Below are positions 28,654 to 37,603 of a stretch of 64,000 nucleotides of DNA, piece by piece. Each line of letters begins with the position of its first letter. The first letter of the stretch is position 1. Origin of the DNA: an uncultured Clostridium sp. (GTDB lineage Bacteria; Bacillota; Clostridia; Clostridiales; Clostridiaceae); contig NZ_CAMQZG010000001.1 of NCBI RefSeq assembly GCF_947039605.1, forward strand, positions 124,001 through 188,000, written 5' to 3'. A program made the translations under genes and the position numbers. The notes under the pieces were generated by a model that did not search any database, was not told the DNA's origin, and was given only the letters and a program-made list of their open reading frames with translations.

Positions 28654-28694
28654 TTATCCCTCCTCTACACTTTCATATATATGAGGAGGGATAA
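28654..28694 (-). promoter_or_regulatory. Perfect hairpin that sequesters the spoIIP ribosome binding site
   Basis: Minus strand: TTATCCCTCCTC, a 17-base loop, then GAGGAGGGATAA, a 12-bp perfect stem. The 3' arm holds GAGGAGGG, seven bases before the GTG start of spoIIP. Only three T residues follow, so a classical terminator is less likely than translational control. The loop side contains CATATATA, which might be part of a sporulation promoter; that is speculative. Confidence 0.75.
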
Positions 28695-28707
28695 ATTATT
28701 ATGTTAC

Positions 28708-29679
28708 CTAATTTAAAAATTCTAAAATATCTTGCGAATCCATATTAGGTTGTAATGCTATATTAATTCCATTAGCTACAACTTTAGAAACACATTCTAT
28801 AACTTCATCAATTTCTTTTGGCGTTACCATCAAATCTCCAACATAAGGACTTAGTAACCTTCTAATTAAATTTGATTTTTCTGCCTTATCTATATTTTTA
28901 AGCATTGTATAAAATTCTTTATTATCTGATTGGGCTATCATTTCATCTATAACCAAATCAATTGCATCATTTGCTATGGTCCCTGCATCCACTACCGTTG
29001 GGACTCCTACTGCAATTACTGGAATCCCTAGATTTTCTTCATTAATTTGCATTCTTTTATTTGCTACTCCACCACCGGGTGCAATTCCTGTATTGGAAAT
29101 TTGAATACTTCTTGAAACTCTTGATAAACTTCTTGAAGCAAGTGCATCAACACAAATTACAACTGCTGGTTTTATTTTATCAACTATAGATTTTATAATC
29201 TCTGCTGTTTCAATTCCTGTAGTTCCAAGAACGCCTGGGCTTATTGCACAAACTGACCTTAAATCCCCCTCTATCTCTTCTGGCATAAGTGCATTTAAAT
29301 GTCTTGTTATCATAATTTTTTCTACAACTTTTGGACCAAGAGCATCTGGGGTTACTCCTGCATTTCCAAGCCCTACGACAAGCGCTACATCATCATCATT
29401 TAAATTTATTATTCTTTCAAGGCTTCCCGCAAGTATATGAGATACAGACTCTCTAAGGATAGTATCATAGCTCGTACATATCGGCATCTCAATAGTAATA
29501 TATCTACCAATACCTTTCCCCATTTTTTTTGCACCATCCTCATTTATTATATCTACTGTGGTAACTTTAACTTCATCTATATTTTCTTCCTCTATTACAA
29601 TTCCATCAATTTCTTTTTTAAAGCGTTTTTCATATAGTTCTCTCTTTTCAACTGCTAAATCTGTTCTAACATTAAACAT
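28708..29679 (-). CDS. gpr: Germination protease GPR
   Basis: Aspartic-type endopeptidase that degrades small acid-soluble proteins when spores germinate. The 323-residue protein starts MFNVRTDLAVE; the family autoprocessing site lies at VRTD-LAVE, so the propeptide is only about seven residues, shorter than the about 15 known in Bacillus. It shows the conserved GLGNAGVTPDALGP, PGVLGTTGIET and CVDALASRSLSRVSRSIQ-type segments. It lies directly upstream of spoIIP. Confidence 0.95.
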   Translation of the reverse strand: MFNVRTDLAVEKRELYEKRFKKEIDGIVIEEENIDEVKVTTVDIINEDGAKKMGKGIGRYITIEMPICTSYDTILRESVSHILAGSLERIINLNDDDVALVVGLGNAGVTPDALGPKVVEKIMITRHLNALMPEEIEGDLRSVCAISPGVLGTTGIETAEIIKSIVDKIKPAVVICVDALASRSLSRVSRSIQISNTGIAPGGGVANKRMQINEENLGIPVIAVGVPTVVDAGTIANDAIDLVIDEMIAQSDNKEFYTMLKNIDKAEKSNLIRRLLSPYVGDLMVTPKEIDEVIECVSKVVANGINIALQPNMDSQDILEFLN

Positions 29680-29770
29680 ATAAACACCTACTTTAAAGTA
29701 TTTTTATTAGTTTCATACTTATCTTGTCCAATTTGTTAATTATTTATGTTTTTTTAATTTTGAAAACCAC

Positions 29771-29799
29771 TTGAACTTATAATCTTAAAATGCTATAAT
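29771..29799 (+). promoter_or_regulatory. Housekeeping promoter of rpsT
   Basis: TTGAAC at 29771-29776, a 17-base spacer ending in TGC, and a perfect TATAAT at 29794-29799 (extended -10). The leader is about 70 bases. Confidence 0.85.
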
Positions 29800-29833
29800 T
29801 ACCTTTGTTAAATAATGAACTCGTGTGTAGTTT

Positions 29834-29868
29834 CCCCAAATTGCACATATGTTAAAATTTGAAGGGGG
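29834..29868 (+). promoter_or_regulatory. Possible leader structure hiding the rpsT ribosome binding site
   Basis: CCCCAAATT at 29834-29842 can pair with AATTT (29856-29860) and GGGG (29864-29868) with a three-base bulge, which would cover the GAAGGGGGTG ribosome binding site. S20 is known to control its own translation in E. coli; a like role here is inference. Confidence 0.4.
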
Positions 29869-29877
29869 TGAAATAGA

Positions 29878-30141
29878 ATGGCAAATATTAAATCAGCTAA
29901 AAAAAGAATCAAAGTAACTGCTACAAAAACTTTAAGAAATAAGATGCTTAAATCAGCTCTTAAAACTGCTATAAAGAAATTTGAAGTGGCTATTGATACT
30001 AAAAATACAGAAGAAGCTAAAGTTCTTTACACTTCTGCTGCTAGAACATTAGATATGTCAGTAAGCAAAGGTATAGTACATAAGAACATGGCTGCTAGAA
30101 AGAAATCAAGATTAGCAAGCAAGTTATCTGCTATGGCTTAA
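29878..30141 (+). CDS. rpsT: 30S ribosomal protein S20
   Basis: An 87-residue basic helical protein, starting [20 protein letters not shown], with [17 protein letters not shown] near the end. It has its own promoter and terminator and is divergent from gpr, a common Firmicutes arrangement with holA convergent on the other side. Confidence 0.97.
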   Translation: MANIKSAKKRIKVTATKTLRNKMLKSALKTAIKKFEVAIDTKNTEEAKVLYTSAARTLDMSVSKGIVHKNMAARKKSRLASKLSAMA

Positions 30142-30148
30142 TAGTGAT

Positions 30149-30168
30149 GGTGTTAGATATCTAACACC
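30149..30168 (+). terminator. Terminator of rpsT
   Basis: A 20-base palindrome, GGTGTTAGAT with ATCTAACACC, followed by TTCTTTTTT, seven bases after the rpsT stop. Confidence 0.88.
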
Positions 30169-30210
30169 TTTCTTTTTTAGATAGACTGTTTTTAACGTTC
30201 TTCTAATAGA

Positions 30211-30247
30211 AAAAGAAGTGCTCGTTTTTTTAAACGACACTTCTTTT
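30211..30247 (-). terminator. Terminator of holA
   Basis: AAAAGAAGTG pairs with CACTTCTTTT, with a second inner stem TCGTTT/AAACGA. T-rich on the minus-strand exit. It ends the comEC-holA unit, and could act in both directions. Confidence 0.85.
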
Positions 30248-30266
30248 TTTATAATTTCTATTAAAT

Positions 30267-31316
30267 TTAAACTAATATATTTATAATCATAACTTCCATT
30301 TCAGTTCTTTTATTAAGATGTGATTTACTCTTTAATCTCTTTTCTGTTTCAAGAGTTAGACTAAGAGCCTTCTTTATGATAACATCACTAAATCCTCTAC
30401 CTTGCTTTGAAAGCTTATCTACTATAAAGTTTGGCAATCCCATATCTCTAGAAATTTCATCAGTTCTCATCCCAGCGTTTGATGCTACCTTGATAGTATA
30501 TAATTTTTGAAATTGTCCCTGAACAAGTCTTAAAACTGATAAAGGTTCATCACCTTTATTAAAAAGTTCATTCATAAGATCAATAGCTTTACTAGGCTTT
30601 TTCATAGATATTAAATCAATTAAATCAAAGATATCATCTTCACTATTTGACTGTTTCATTATATCTATATCAGCTTTTGTTATAGCTCTCCCATCTGTAT
30701 AATTAACAAGTTTATCAACTTCTCTTTCAATTATATCAAAGTTGCTATGTACAAGTTCACTAAAGTATTTAAGCTCTATCTTTCCTATTTCTTTGCCTTT
30801 TACTTTAAATATTGACTCTATTCTATTATAAAGTTTTACACCTTTAAGCTTTTCTACCGCAATTACTGTGCATCCTTTTTTCTCAAGTGCTGCAAGTTTT
30901 CTTACTTTATTTGCTCTATCTCTCTTATCATTTAAAAGGAAATATGCAATAAGAAGTGTACTTTCTGGTGGATTTTCAAAATATGTCTTCGCTTTTTCAT
31001 AAAAGTTTTTGGATTCATTGTCACATTTATCCTTCAAAAAGTTTGCTCTAGAAATAACTACAGCTCTTTTCTCTGCCATAAATGGTAATGTTTCACAAGC
31101 ATTCATAAACATATTAAAATTCAAATCAATTGCATCATACTTAACAAAGTTTAAATCTTTGAATGTAGGGTCAATTGACTTTGCTATAATTTTATCTATA
31201 GCTTCTTTGATAAGTATTTCATCTAATCCACAAAATACATATGCATTTTTAAGCTTACCTGCTTTTAGCTCCTCTTCTAATCTATCTAACTCTATCACTT
31301 TACTTTCCTCTTTCAT
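30267..31316 (-). CDS. holA: DNA polymerase III, delta subunit
   Basis: Clamp-loader delta subunit, which opens the beta clamp. The 349-residue protein has the family pattern of a degenerate AAA fold (VFCGLDEILIKEAIDKII at the N-terminus), the TLLIAYF... segment and a helical C-terminal collar. The start overlaps the comEC end by 17 bases, so the two are co-translated or coupled. holA after comEC is the usual order. Confidence 0.93.
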   Translation of the reverse strand: MKEESKVIELDRLEEELKAGKLKNAYVFCGLDEILIKEAIDKIIAKSIDPTFKDLNFVKYDAIDLNFNMFMNACETLPFMAEKRAVVISRANFLKDKCDNESKNFYEKAKTYFENPPESTLLIAYFLLNDKRDRANKVRKLAALEKKGCTVIAVEKLKGVKLYNRIESIFKVKGKEIGKIELKYFSELVHSNFDIIEREVDKLVNYTDGRAITKADIDIMKQSNSEDDIFDLIDLISMKKPSKAIDLMNELFNKGDEPLSVLRLVQGQFQKLYTIKVASNAGMRTDEISRDMGLPNFIVDKLSKQGRGFSDVIIKKALSLTLETEKRLKSKSHLNKRTEMEVMIINILV

Positions 31317-33003
31317 CTATATAAATTCTATTTTTTATCAAAACTAGATTTTCATCCTTATTTAGCAAATCAATTATACCATAATTATTCCCTCTTAACA
31401 TTATAAAAGACTCATCTATCTTAGGTTTTATCAAAATCTCTCTTTTATACCCTATATCTAGTTTCATATTCTTCTCAACTTTTTTTATATTGTTCACTTT
31501 ACACTCTTTCCCAAGACTATTTATAAAGTAATCAGACTTACTATTTGTATATGCTATTTTAGAAAATCCATACTCAACTATAATTGCCCTACTAAAACTT
31601 TTTTCATAAACTGAAATAACTGGTACTATATTGAAAATTGTAACAACAATTCCAATTACTAAGAGATATGATAACTTATAATATCTTTTATCTATATATC
31701 CTTTATATATAAAGTAAAAATTCATTAATATAAGTATATATACCACTGCAAATATCTCATGGCCATAATAACTAGGTGCTGCATAATACTTTAGATACTC
31801 CATCACTAAATTAAACATTCCAAATCCTACTGACATTAAATTATCTAAAATCGTAATACTAACTCCTAGCAAAAATATTATAAGTGATACAAGTCCTATT
31901 GGTAGTAATAAATATATTATCGGTGTAAGTATAAGTGAACCTAATATAAAATTAAGTGAAAATTCTCCAAAGCAAATTATCATTATTGGATATATAAAAA
32001 CTTGTGCACATAAACTAAGGCTTATAGATGTTACTAGAAAATTTGGCATAAAATACAAAAGCCTTTGAATTTTATCATTAAATAAAAGTATCCCAAGCGT
32101 TGCAAAATAACTTAGATAGAATCCTACATCTACTATAAAATCAGGATTAAATATCAAAAGTAATACCGCTGAAAGTGCAAGTCCATTACGAGAATTATAA
32201 TTTCTTTTCACTAAAAGACTAAATTCTAGAACAACTAACATTATATAAGCCCTCATCCCTGATGCGGTAAGTCCTGTGATTAAAACATATAAAAATGTAA
32301 GAGGTATAACTACTGACTTTGGTAAAAACTTTCTAAGTATGCTATAAATAAAAACTATATGAAACCCTGATATACAAACAAGATGCAATACGCCTGTATC
32401 CTTTAAATCTTCTTTTGCATCCATCTCTAAATAATCTTTATTTCCAAAAACAAGCGCCGTTGCAATAGCTGACTTCTCTTCTCCTATTTTCTCTTTCAAA
32501 TCCTCATAATACCTACTACTCAAATTTCTAATTTTATATAGCAAATCTTTTTCAGTTTTTATTATATTTTTCACAAACAAATGACCTACATATGCTCTAT
32601 CTATATCAATTTCCTTTTTAAACTTCCCTCTAAAAGTAACTTTTTCATGTAGTTCTAACTTTTTATCTGAATAAAGATAAAACTCTCTACCTTTTGAAGT
32701 AGCCATATAGTAATCTTTATATTGTTTTTCTATCCTAGCTGAAAAAATACCTTCTCTATTTTCTCCAAAGCTATAATAATAACTTGTACTAAGAAATCCT
32801 AAAACCATAAAACTTACTACTATCAAAAAACATTTTCTATCATATAGAAAAAATAAAAACACAAGGATAGGTATAGCAAATAAAACTACACCTTCTTGCG
32901 TTAATTCAAATATTATAAAAGTAATTATTCCAATTATAACTGCAATTAATATATCTAATATTGGATTTCTAAACTCTAATTTATCTTTAAATAACTCTCT
33001 CAC
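31300..33003 (-). CDS. comEC: ComEC/Rec2-type DNA uptake channel, without the C-terminal hydrolase domain
   Basis: Polytopic membrane protein of 567 residues with an N-terminal DUF4131-like domain (about 1-150) and the competence domain with TGVLHLVCISGFHIVFIY (203-220) and about ten membrane segments up to residue 460. The last 100 residues are short and show no HxHxDH metallo-hydrolase motif, while full ComEC proteins are about 750 residues with such a domain. The start is GTG, nine bases after the upstream gene. No comEA is beside it. It may be a channel only, or a degenerate homologue. Confidence 0.85.
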   Translation of the reverse strand: MRELFKDKLEFRNPILDILIAVIIGIITFIIFELTQEGVVLFAIPILVFLFFLYDRKCFLIVVSFMVLGFLSTSYYYSFGENREGIFSARIEKQYKDYYMATSKGREFYLYSDKKLELHEKVTFRGKFKKEIDIDRAYVGHLFVKNIIKTEKDLLYKIRNLSSRYYEDLKEKIGEEKSAIATALVFGNKDYLEMDAKEDLKDTGVLHLVCISGFHIVFIYSILRKFLPKSVVIPLTFLYVLITGLTASGMRAYIMLVVLEFSLLVKRNYNSRNGLALSAVLLLIFNPDFIVDVGFYLSYFATLGILLFNDKIQRLLYFMPNFLVTSISLSLCAQVFIYPIMIICFGEFSLNFILGSLILTPIIYLLLPIGLVSLIIFLLGVSITILDNLMSVGFGMFNLVMEYLKYYAAPSYYGHEIFAVVYILILMNFYFIYKGYIDKRYYKLSYLLVIGIVVTIFNIVPVISVYEKSFSRAIIVEYGFSKIAYTNSKSDYFINSLGKECKVNNIKKVEKNMKLDIGYKREILIKPKIDESFIMLRGNNYGIIDLLNKDENLVLIKNRIYIDERGK

Positions 33004-33012
33004 TAAATCACC

Positions 33013-35517
33013 CTAGCTAGATTTTTGCCATTTTTTCAAAATAAATTCACTAATTGTATAAATAATGATTATAAATATGAAAATTAATCCTTCTCTAACC
33101 TTAAATGCATCCATGAAATATATATAAGCTGAATTTATTAATACAAATGCACCTATATTTATTCCTATAACTTTTTTAATATCATCCTTATAATCATTAA
33201 TACTTACTATAGATGATACTAATAATATTGAATATAATACTATAAAGTTTGCAAACTCTATTCTAATATTTTCTTTTAAGAAAGTTACAATTAATAAATA
33301 ACTTATAGCTTTTAAAAGACCTGAAAATATCACACAAGTAATACTCGTTGTTTTTTCCTCTTCTTTTTTATAAAAACAACTAAGCATTATAAGTGGTACT
33401 ACTATTAAATTAAAAATTAATACCATTGAAGTTGTAAATGTATTTTGTTTTAAGAAATTTGCATTATAAAAAATCACAAGAAGCTCAACCATAAATATTG
33501 TTCTACACATATCCAAAGCTTGTCCTATTCCATTTGATAATTGCTTTCCTTCTTTTATCAATATAAGAAACTTCTCTAAAATATTATCTTTTATATTTAT
33601 ATTTGCCATCTTCTTTAAAAGCTTCGCCGTCTTATCACCTGTGCTAATTCCTATATCTGCAAGGATTACACTTGGAATATCCGATAAATTTTCTCCTGTA
33701 GAAACTACTGAATACTCCTCTGTTGTAAATAATGAAACTATCTTGCTTTTAATTGCTGGTGTTATTCTACAAAGAACTCTTACTCTTGATAGAACTTCTA
33801 TAAACTCATCTTTTTCTAAAGACAATAACTCAACACCAGATATAACCTCTTCCATGCCTTTAGCAATTCCAAGTTCTATTGCATGTCTTGTTGCAACAAT
33901 TTTATTATCATCAGTTATCATAATAGGTAAAACATTTTGTTCCTTTAGCTCTTGCACCATAATTTTTGCATTTTCTTTTTTAGGATTTTCAAAACCTACA
34001 ATTCCGACAAAAACAAGATTACTCTCTATATTCTCCTCCTCACTAGGCTCATAGTTAAAACTTCTATATGCAAACCCAACAGTTTCATAAGCTTTATTAG
34101 CTATATTAAAATCTATCATTCTAATTGTCTCTATATCTTCCTCACTTATATCTCTCTCCATTCCATCTATCATTATATATTTGCACTTCTCTAAAATTTC
34201 ATCTACATGACCTTTTATATTCGCCCTATAATTTCTTTTAGCTCTATTAACACTTGTACTGATACCTTTTTCTTGATCATATGGAACTAAGAATACACTT
34301 GGATTCTTAGCAAGTGCTGCACTTTTAAACATCCCTTTTTCAGTACAATATTTTGATAACCCAGCATCAATAATATTACCTGTAAATCTATTTTCTTTTC
34401 TGCTAAACACAGAATTATTATTAAGAATACCTATATCTAGAATCCTTGCAATATTAACATCTTTTGCATCAATACTATTTACATCCTCAAAAAGATTTTC
34501 TGATGTATAAATAATTTTTACATTCATCTGTTCCTCAGTTAATGCACAAAGTTTTGGTATAAAGAATATATCTGTATTCTCAAACCTTTCTAACATATGC
34601 ATATCAGAAACTTCTATCCCATTCTCTTTAAGACTTTTACTTTTCTTATAACTATAAATAAACTCACTTATAAATATATTAGCTGTTCCTGCTAAAAACC
34701 AAATTGCTATTATATTATTTTGGTATCCTTCATACTTAAAACTATAAATATTTAAACTATTAAATACTGAAAATAGAAAAATGCTATTATTTATATTTCT
34801 TGAATCTGCCCCTAAAGTTTTACCTATAATCTTACTTCTTAGGTCTGAAACTTTCAAATAATTTAAAAGCCTACCAATTTGAGTATCATTACCAATTCCA
34901 ACAACTACTCCTACAGCTCTGCCCCCAGTAACTCTAGTTCCTCTAAATACCATATTATTGATTTCTGATAAAGTTTTCACCCTATCAATTCTTGTATTAT
35001 ATTTTCTAACATCTAAGTCATTTGATGTTATATTTCTCTCATTAACAGTTAAATTATTAGATTCTATAATTCTTATATCAGCCGATATTATATTTCCTTT
35101 TTCTAAAAAAACAATATCTCCAACTGTCAAAATTTCTGCCCTAACACTATCTCTAACTCCAGCTCTTAAAATATTTACATCTGTATAATTTAACGCTGAG
35201 AGTTGTTGTGTCTTTTTCTTTTTATCTAAGTACTTTTTATAATTAAATAAAAGCACTCCTGCTATTAGACATACCAAAGCTACTGTGTAAATATAACTTT
35301 CAAAAGCTATTGATACTATCAGTCCTATTACTAAAAGATATAACTCCCTAAAATTGAAAATTTCTTTTAAAAAACCACTTTCAATTTCTATATGTATTGT
35401 ATTTTCCCCATATGTATCTGTGTTCTCCTGAAGTTGTTTATATGACAACCCTTTATGCTTATCAGTATTAAGTTCTCTTATAACTTCATCAACAGTAGAA
35501 CTATAAAATGTTTTCAC
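33013..35517 (-). CDS. P-type ATPase homologue with lost catalytic motifs (predicted pseudoenzyme)
   Basis: An 834-residue protein with the layout of a Ca/cation P-type ATPase: N-terminal cation-ATPase domain (ends about 45), two membrane segments (about 55-93), A domain (about 110-220), two segments (about 245-290), P/N domains (about 310-640) and about six C-terminal segments. The key motifs are altered. The DKTGT aspartate is replaced by Pro321 (IPKLCALT), TGES by TSND (164-167), GDGVND by GENLSD (608-613), MITGD by MITDD, and PEGL is absent. It should not form a phosphoenzyme. The reading frame is intact throughout, so it seems maintained. It starts with GTG 87 bases after spoVAE and is followed after nine bases by comEC. 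A structural or regulatory membrane role in the spore is possible, not shown. Confidence 0.85.
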   Translation of the reverse strand: MKTFYSSTVDEVIRELNTDKHKGLSYKQLQENTDTYGENTIHIEIESGFLKEIFNFRELYLLVIGLIVSIAFESYIYTVALVCLIAGVLLFNYKKYLDKKKKTQQLSALNYTDVNILRAGVRDSVRAEILTVGDIVFLEKGNIISADIRIIESNNLTVNERNITSNDLDVRKYNTRIDRVKTLSEINNMVFRGTRVTGGRAVGVVVGIGNDTQIGRLLNYLKVSDLRSKIIGKTLGADSRNINNSIFLFSVFNSLNIYSFKYEGYQNNIIAIWFLAGTANIFISEFIYSYKKSKSLKENGIEVSDMHMLERFENTDIFFIPKLCALTEEQMNVKIIYTSENLFEDVNSIDAKDVNIARILDIGILNNNSVFSRKENRFTGNIIDAGLSKYCTEKGMFKSAALAKNPSVFLVPYDQEKGISTSVNRAKRNYRANIKGHVDEILEKCKYIMIDGMERDISEEDIETIRMIDFNIANKAYETVGFAYRSFNYEPSEEENIESNLVFVGIVGFENPKKENAKIMVQELKEQNVLPIMITDDNKIVATRHAIELGIAKGMEEVISGVELLSLEKDEFIEVLSRVRVLCRITPAIKSKIVSLFTTEEYSVVSTGENLSDIPSVILADIGISTGDKTAKLLKKMANINIKDNILEKFLILIKEGKQLSNGIGQALDMCRTIFMVELLVIFYNANFLKQNTFTTSMVLIFNLIVVPLIMLSCFYKKEEEKTTSITCVIFSGLLKAISYLLIVTFLKENIRIEFANFIVLYSILLVSSIVSINDYKDDIKKVIGINIGAFVLINSAYIYFMDAFKVREGLIFIFIIIIYTISEFILKKWQKSS

Positions 35518-35604
35518 CTTTTAAATTCCCCCTTAATTTTACACAGTTAATTATATTACTTTTTTTACCTTTTTTATGTTTTTCTATGAATTTTTACAAA
35601 TTAT

Positions 35605-35964
35605 TCACTTTGGTTTAGGATTAAATATTAATGCCATCAAATAAGCAACCACTATCGCAGCTGTAATTCCAGCTGATGTTCCTTTAATCCCACCTGTAAA
35701 TATCCCAATAATCCCCTCTTCTCTAACAGCTTTCATAACCCCATTTGCAAGTGCCATTCCAAAACTAGGCAAAGGTATGCTAGCCCCTGCACCTCCAAAC
35801 TCAATAATTTTTTGATATATCCCAAAAGCTCCTAAAACCAATCCTACTAGCATAAAAGTAACTAATATTTTTCCAGGGCTTATTTTAGTCATATCTTTTA
35901 CAATTTGTCCTATAACGCAAATAATTCCACCAACTATAAAAGCAGAAATATAATTCCACATCAC
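35605..35964 (-). CDS. spoVAE: Stage V sporulation protein AE
   Basis: A 119-residue membrane protein, a likely part of the SpoVA channel that moves dipicolinic acid into the forespore. It has four hydrophobic segments, with FGGAGASIPLPSFG between. It is closely related to SpoVAC in fold (both have the GGAGxxVP-like loop). It overlaps the end of spoVAD by four bases. Confidence 0.95.
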   Translation of the reverse strand: MMWNYISAFIVGGIICVIGQIVKDMTKISPGKILVTFMLVGLVLGAFGIYQKIIEFGGAGASIPLPSFGMALANGVMKAVREEGIIGIFTGGIKGTSAGITAAIVVAYLMALIFNPKPK

Positions 35965-36989
35965 CTTACACCATCCTTTTTATACTCCACTGCAACAGCG
36001 TGTGCTATACCAGGTATACTTTCTCCCTGCATAGTACAAATGGGGCTTAAAAGAGCTCCTGTTGATACTATAAGCACCCTTTTGAACTTACCATTCAAAA
36101 GTTCTTTATAAATATAAGAACAACTCATAACAGCAGAACAACCACAACCACTTCCACCAGAAAAAACGCCTTGCTTTTCTTTATCAAATATCAAATCTCC
36201 ACAATCAATATAAATACCACGAATATCATAACCATATTCTAAAAGTAATTTTTCAGTCATCTCTTTTCCAAGATGCCCTAAATCCCCCGTTGCTATAACA
36301 TCATAATCTTTCGCACTTCTATTAGTATCAATAAAATGCTTATAAATAGTATCAACAGCAGCAGGTGCCATTGCAACTCCCATGTTTTCTGGGTCTTTTA
36401 CCCCATAATCTTTAACCACCCCGGTAGTAATATGAGTAATATATGGGTAATCACCCTCACTACTCAAAAGCATTGCCCCTGACCCTGTAACAGTCCACTG
36501 AGATGTTTCTTTTCTTTGACCTCCATACTCTAAAGGAAATCTAAACTGCCTTTCAGCAGATGAAAAATGAGATGAAGTTGCTATAGCTACATACTTTGCA
36601 TACCCAGCATTTACAGTCATAGCTCCGAGTGATAAAGATTCTGACATTGTTGAACATGCACCATAAAGCCCAAAGAATGGAATATTAAGCTCTCTTGCCG
36701 CAAAATTTGAAGCTGCTGTTTGATTAAGTAAATCGCCTGCAAATAAATAATCTATATCCTCTTCTTGTAAATTTTTCTTTTTAAGAGTTTCTTTTATCAC
36801 AGTATAAATAAAACTACTCTCAGCCTTTTCATAACTTTTCTCACCATTATTTTCATCACTTAAAATAATATCAAAATAATCTTTATACGGACCTTCACCC
36901 TCTTTTGGACCAACAAGGCTAGTCGCCTCTATAATTCTAGGCTTATTTTTTAAAAATAATGTTTGCTTTCCTCTCTTTGCATCAAGCAT
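35961..36989 (-). CDS. spoVAD: Stage V sporulation protein AD
   Basis: A soluble 342-residue protein with a thiolase/ketoacyl-synthase-III-like fold that binds dipicolinic acid in Bacillus. Family segments include YGACSTMSESLSLGAM and SGGSGCGCSAVM. It lies between spoVAC and spoVAE, overlapping both by a base or more. Confidence 0.96.
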   Translation of the reverse strand: MLDAKRGKQTLFLKNKPRIIEATSLVGPKEGEGPYKDYFDIILSDENNGEKSYEKAESSFIYTVIKETLKKKNLQEEDIDYLFAGDLLNQTAASNFAARELNIPFFGLYGACSTMSESLSLGAMTVNAGYAKYVAIATSSHFSSAERQFRFPLEYGGQRKETSQWTVTGSGAMLLSSEGDYPYITHITTGVVKDYGVKDPENMGVAMAPAAVDTIYKHFIDTNRSAKDYDVIATGDLGHLGKEMTEKLLLEYGYDIRGIYIDCGDLIFDKEKQGVFSGGSGCGCSAVMSCSYIYKELLNGKFKRVLIVSTGALLSPICTMQGESIPGIAHAVAVEYKKDGVR

Positions 36990-37462
36990 TAAATAACAAC
37001 TCCTAGCTTTAATAAAATATAATATATAATCCCTAAAATAAATGACCCTACAATCCCATACACAAGAACTGGTCCTGCAATGCTAAACATCTTTGTTCCA
37101 ACTCCAATAACATAACCTTCTTTTTTAGACTCTATAGCTGGTGCAGTCATTGCATTAGAAAAGCCTGTAATAGGTACTAAAGTACCAGCACCACCAATTA
37201 CAGCTATCTTGTCATAAACTCCAAGCCCTGTAAGAAGTCCCCCTAAAAATATCATTATGACTGGTAAATAAATACCTATTTCTATCTCTGAAATCCCAAT
37301 ATAAATCATTATATTTTTTATAACTTCTCCGATAATACAAATACTTCCCCCTACCCAAAAAGCATTAAAACAATTTTTCAGAAGTTTAGGTTTAGGTTCT
37401 ATCATATTACTTAACTCATCAAACTTTTTTTTAATATTCTCATCACTTTCATATAAACTCAT
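36989..37462 (-). CDS. spoVAC: Stage V sporulation protein AC
   Basis: A 157-residue membrane protein (from the ATG at 37462, after AAAGGA; an ATG at 37471 overlaps this). In Bacillus SpoVAC behaves as a mechanosensitive channel for dipicolinic acid. About four hydrophobic segments and the GGAGTLVPITGFSNAM loop are visible. First gene of the three-gene clostridial spoVA operon. Confidence 0.95.
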   Translation of the reverse strand: MSLYESDENIKKKFDELSNMIEPKPKLLKNCFNAFWVGGSICIIGEVIKNIMIYIGISEIEIGIYLPVIMIFLGGLLTGLGVYDKIAVIGGAGTLVPITGFSNAMTAPAIESKKEGYVIGVGTKMFSIAGPVLVYGIVGSFILGIIYYILLKLGVVI

Positions 37463-37526
37463 AAGCATCATCCTTTATATAGATCTAATTACCCTTATTA
37501 TTTATCTTATTTCCACTATTATTCAT

Positions 37527-37555
37527 TTAAATGCAAAAAAAAAGAAAAAGCATAC
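37527..37555 (-). promoter_or_regulatory. Forespore (sigma G or sigma F type) promoter candidate of spoVAC
   Basis: Minus strand: GTATG at 37551-37555, a 17-base spacer, then CATTTAA at 37527-37533. This matches GYATR at -35 and CATNNTA (one mismatch) at -10. It lies 65-90 bases before spoVAC, between sigF and spoVAC, where such a promoter is expected. A short stem TATCTA/TAGATA (37559-37572) lies just upstream of it and may help end sigF transcription. Confidence 0.6.
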
Positions 37556-37603
37556 CTATATCTACATAGATAACTTCTTCTTACTTAAATCTGTCCATCA
37601 TTT

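Noticed and set aside
33641..34054. A 137-codon plus-strand frame inside the P-type ATPase homologue
   Set aside because: Antisense shadow. It was considered because the host gene is degenerate, but the minus-strand frame is complete and clearly homologous to P-type ATPases.
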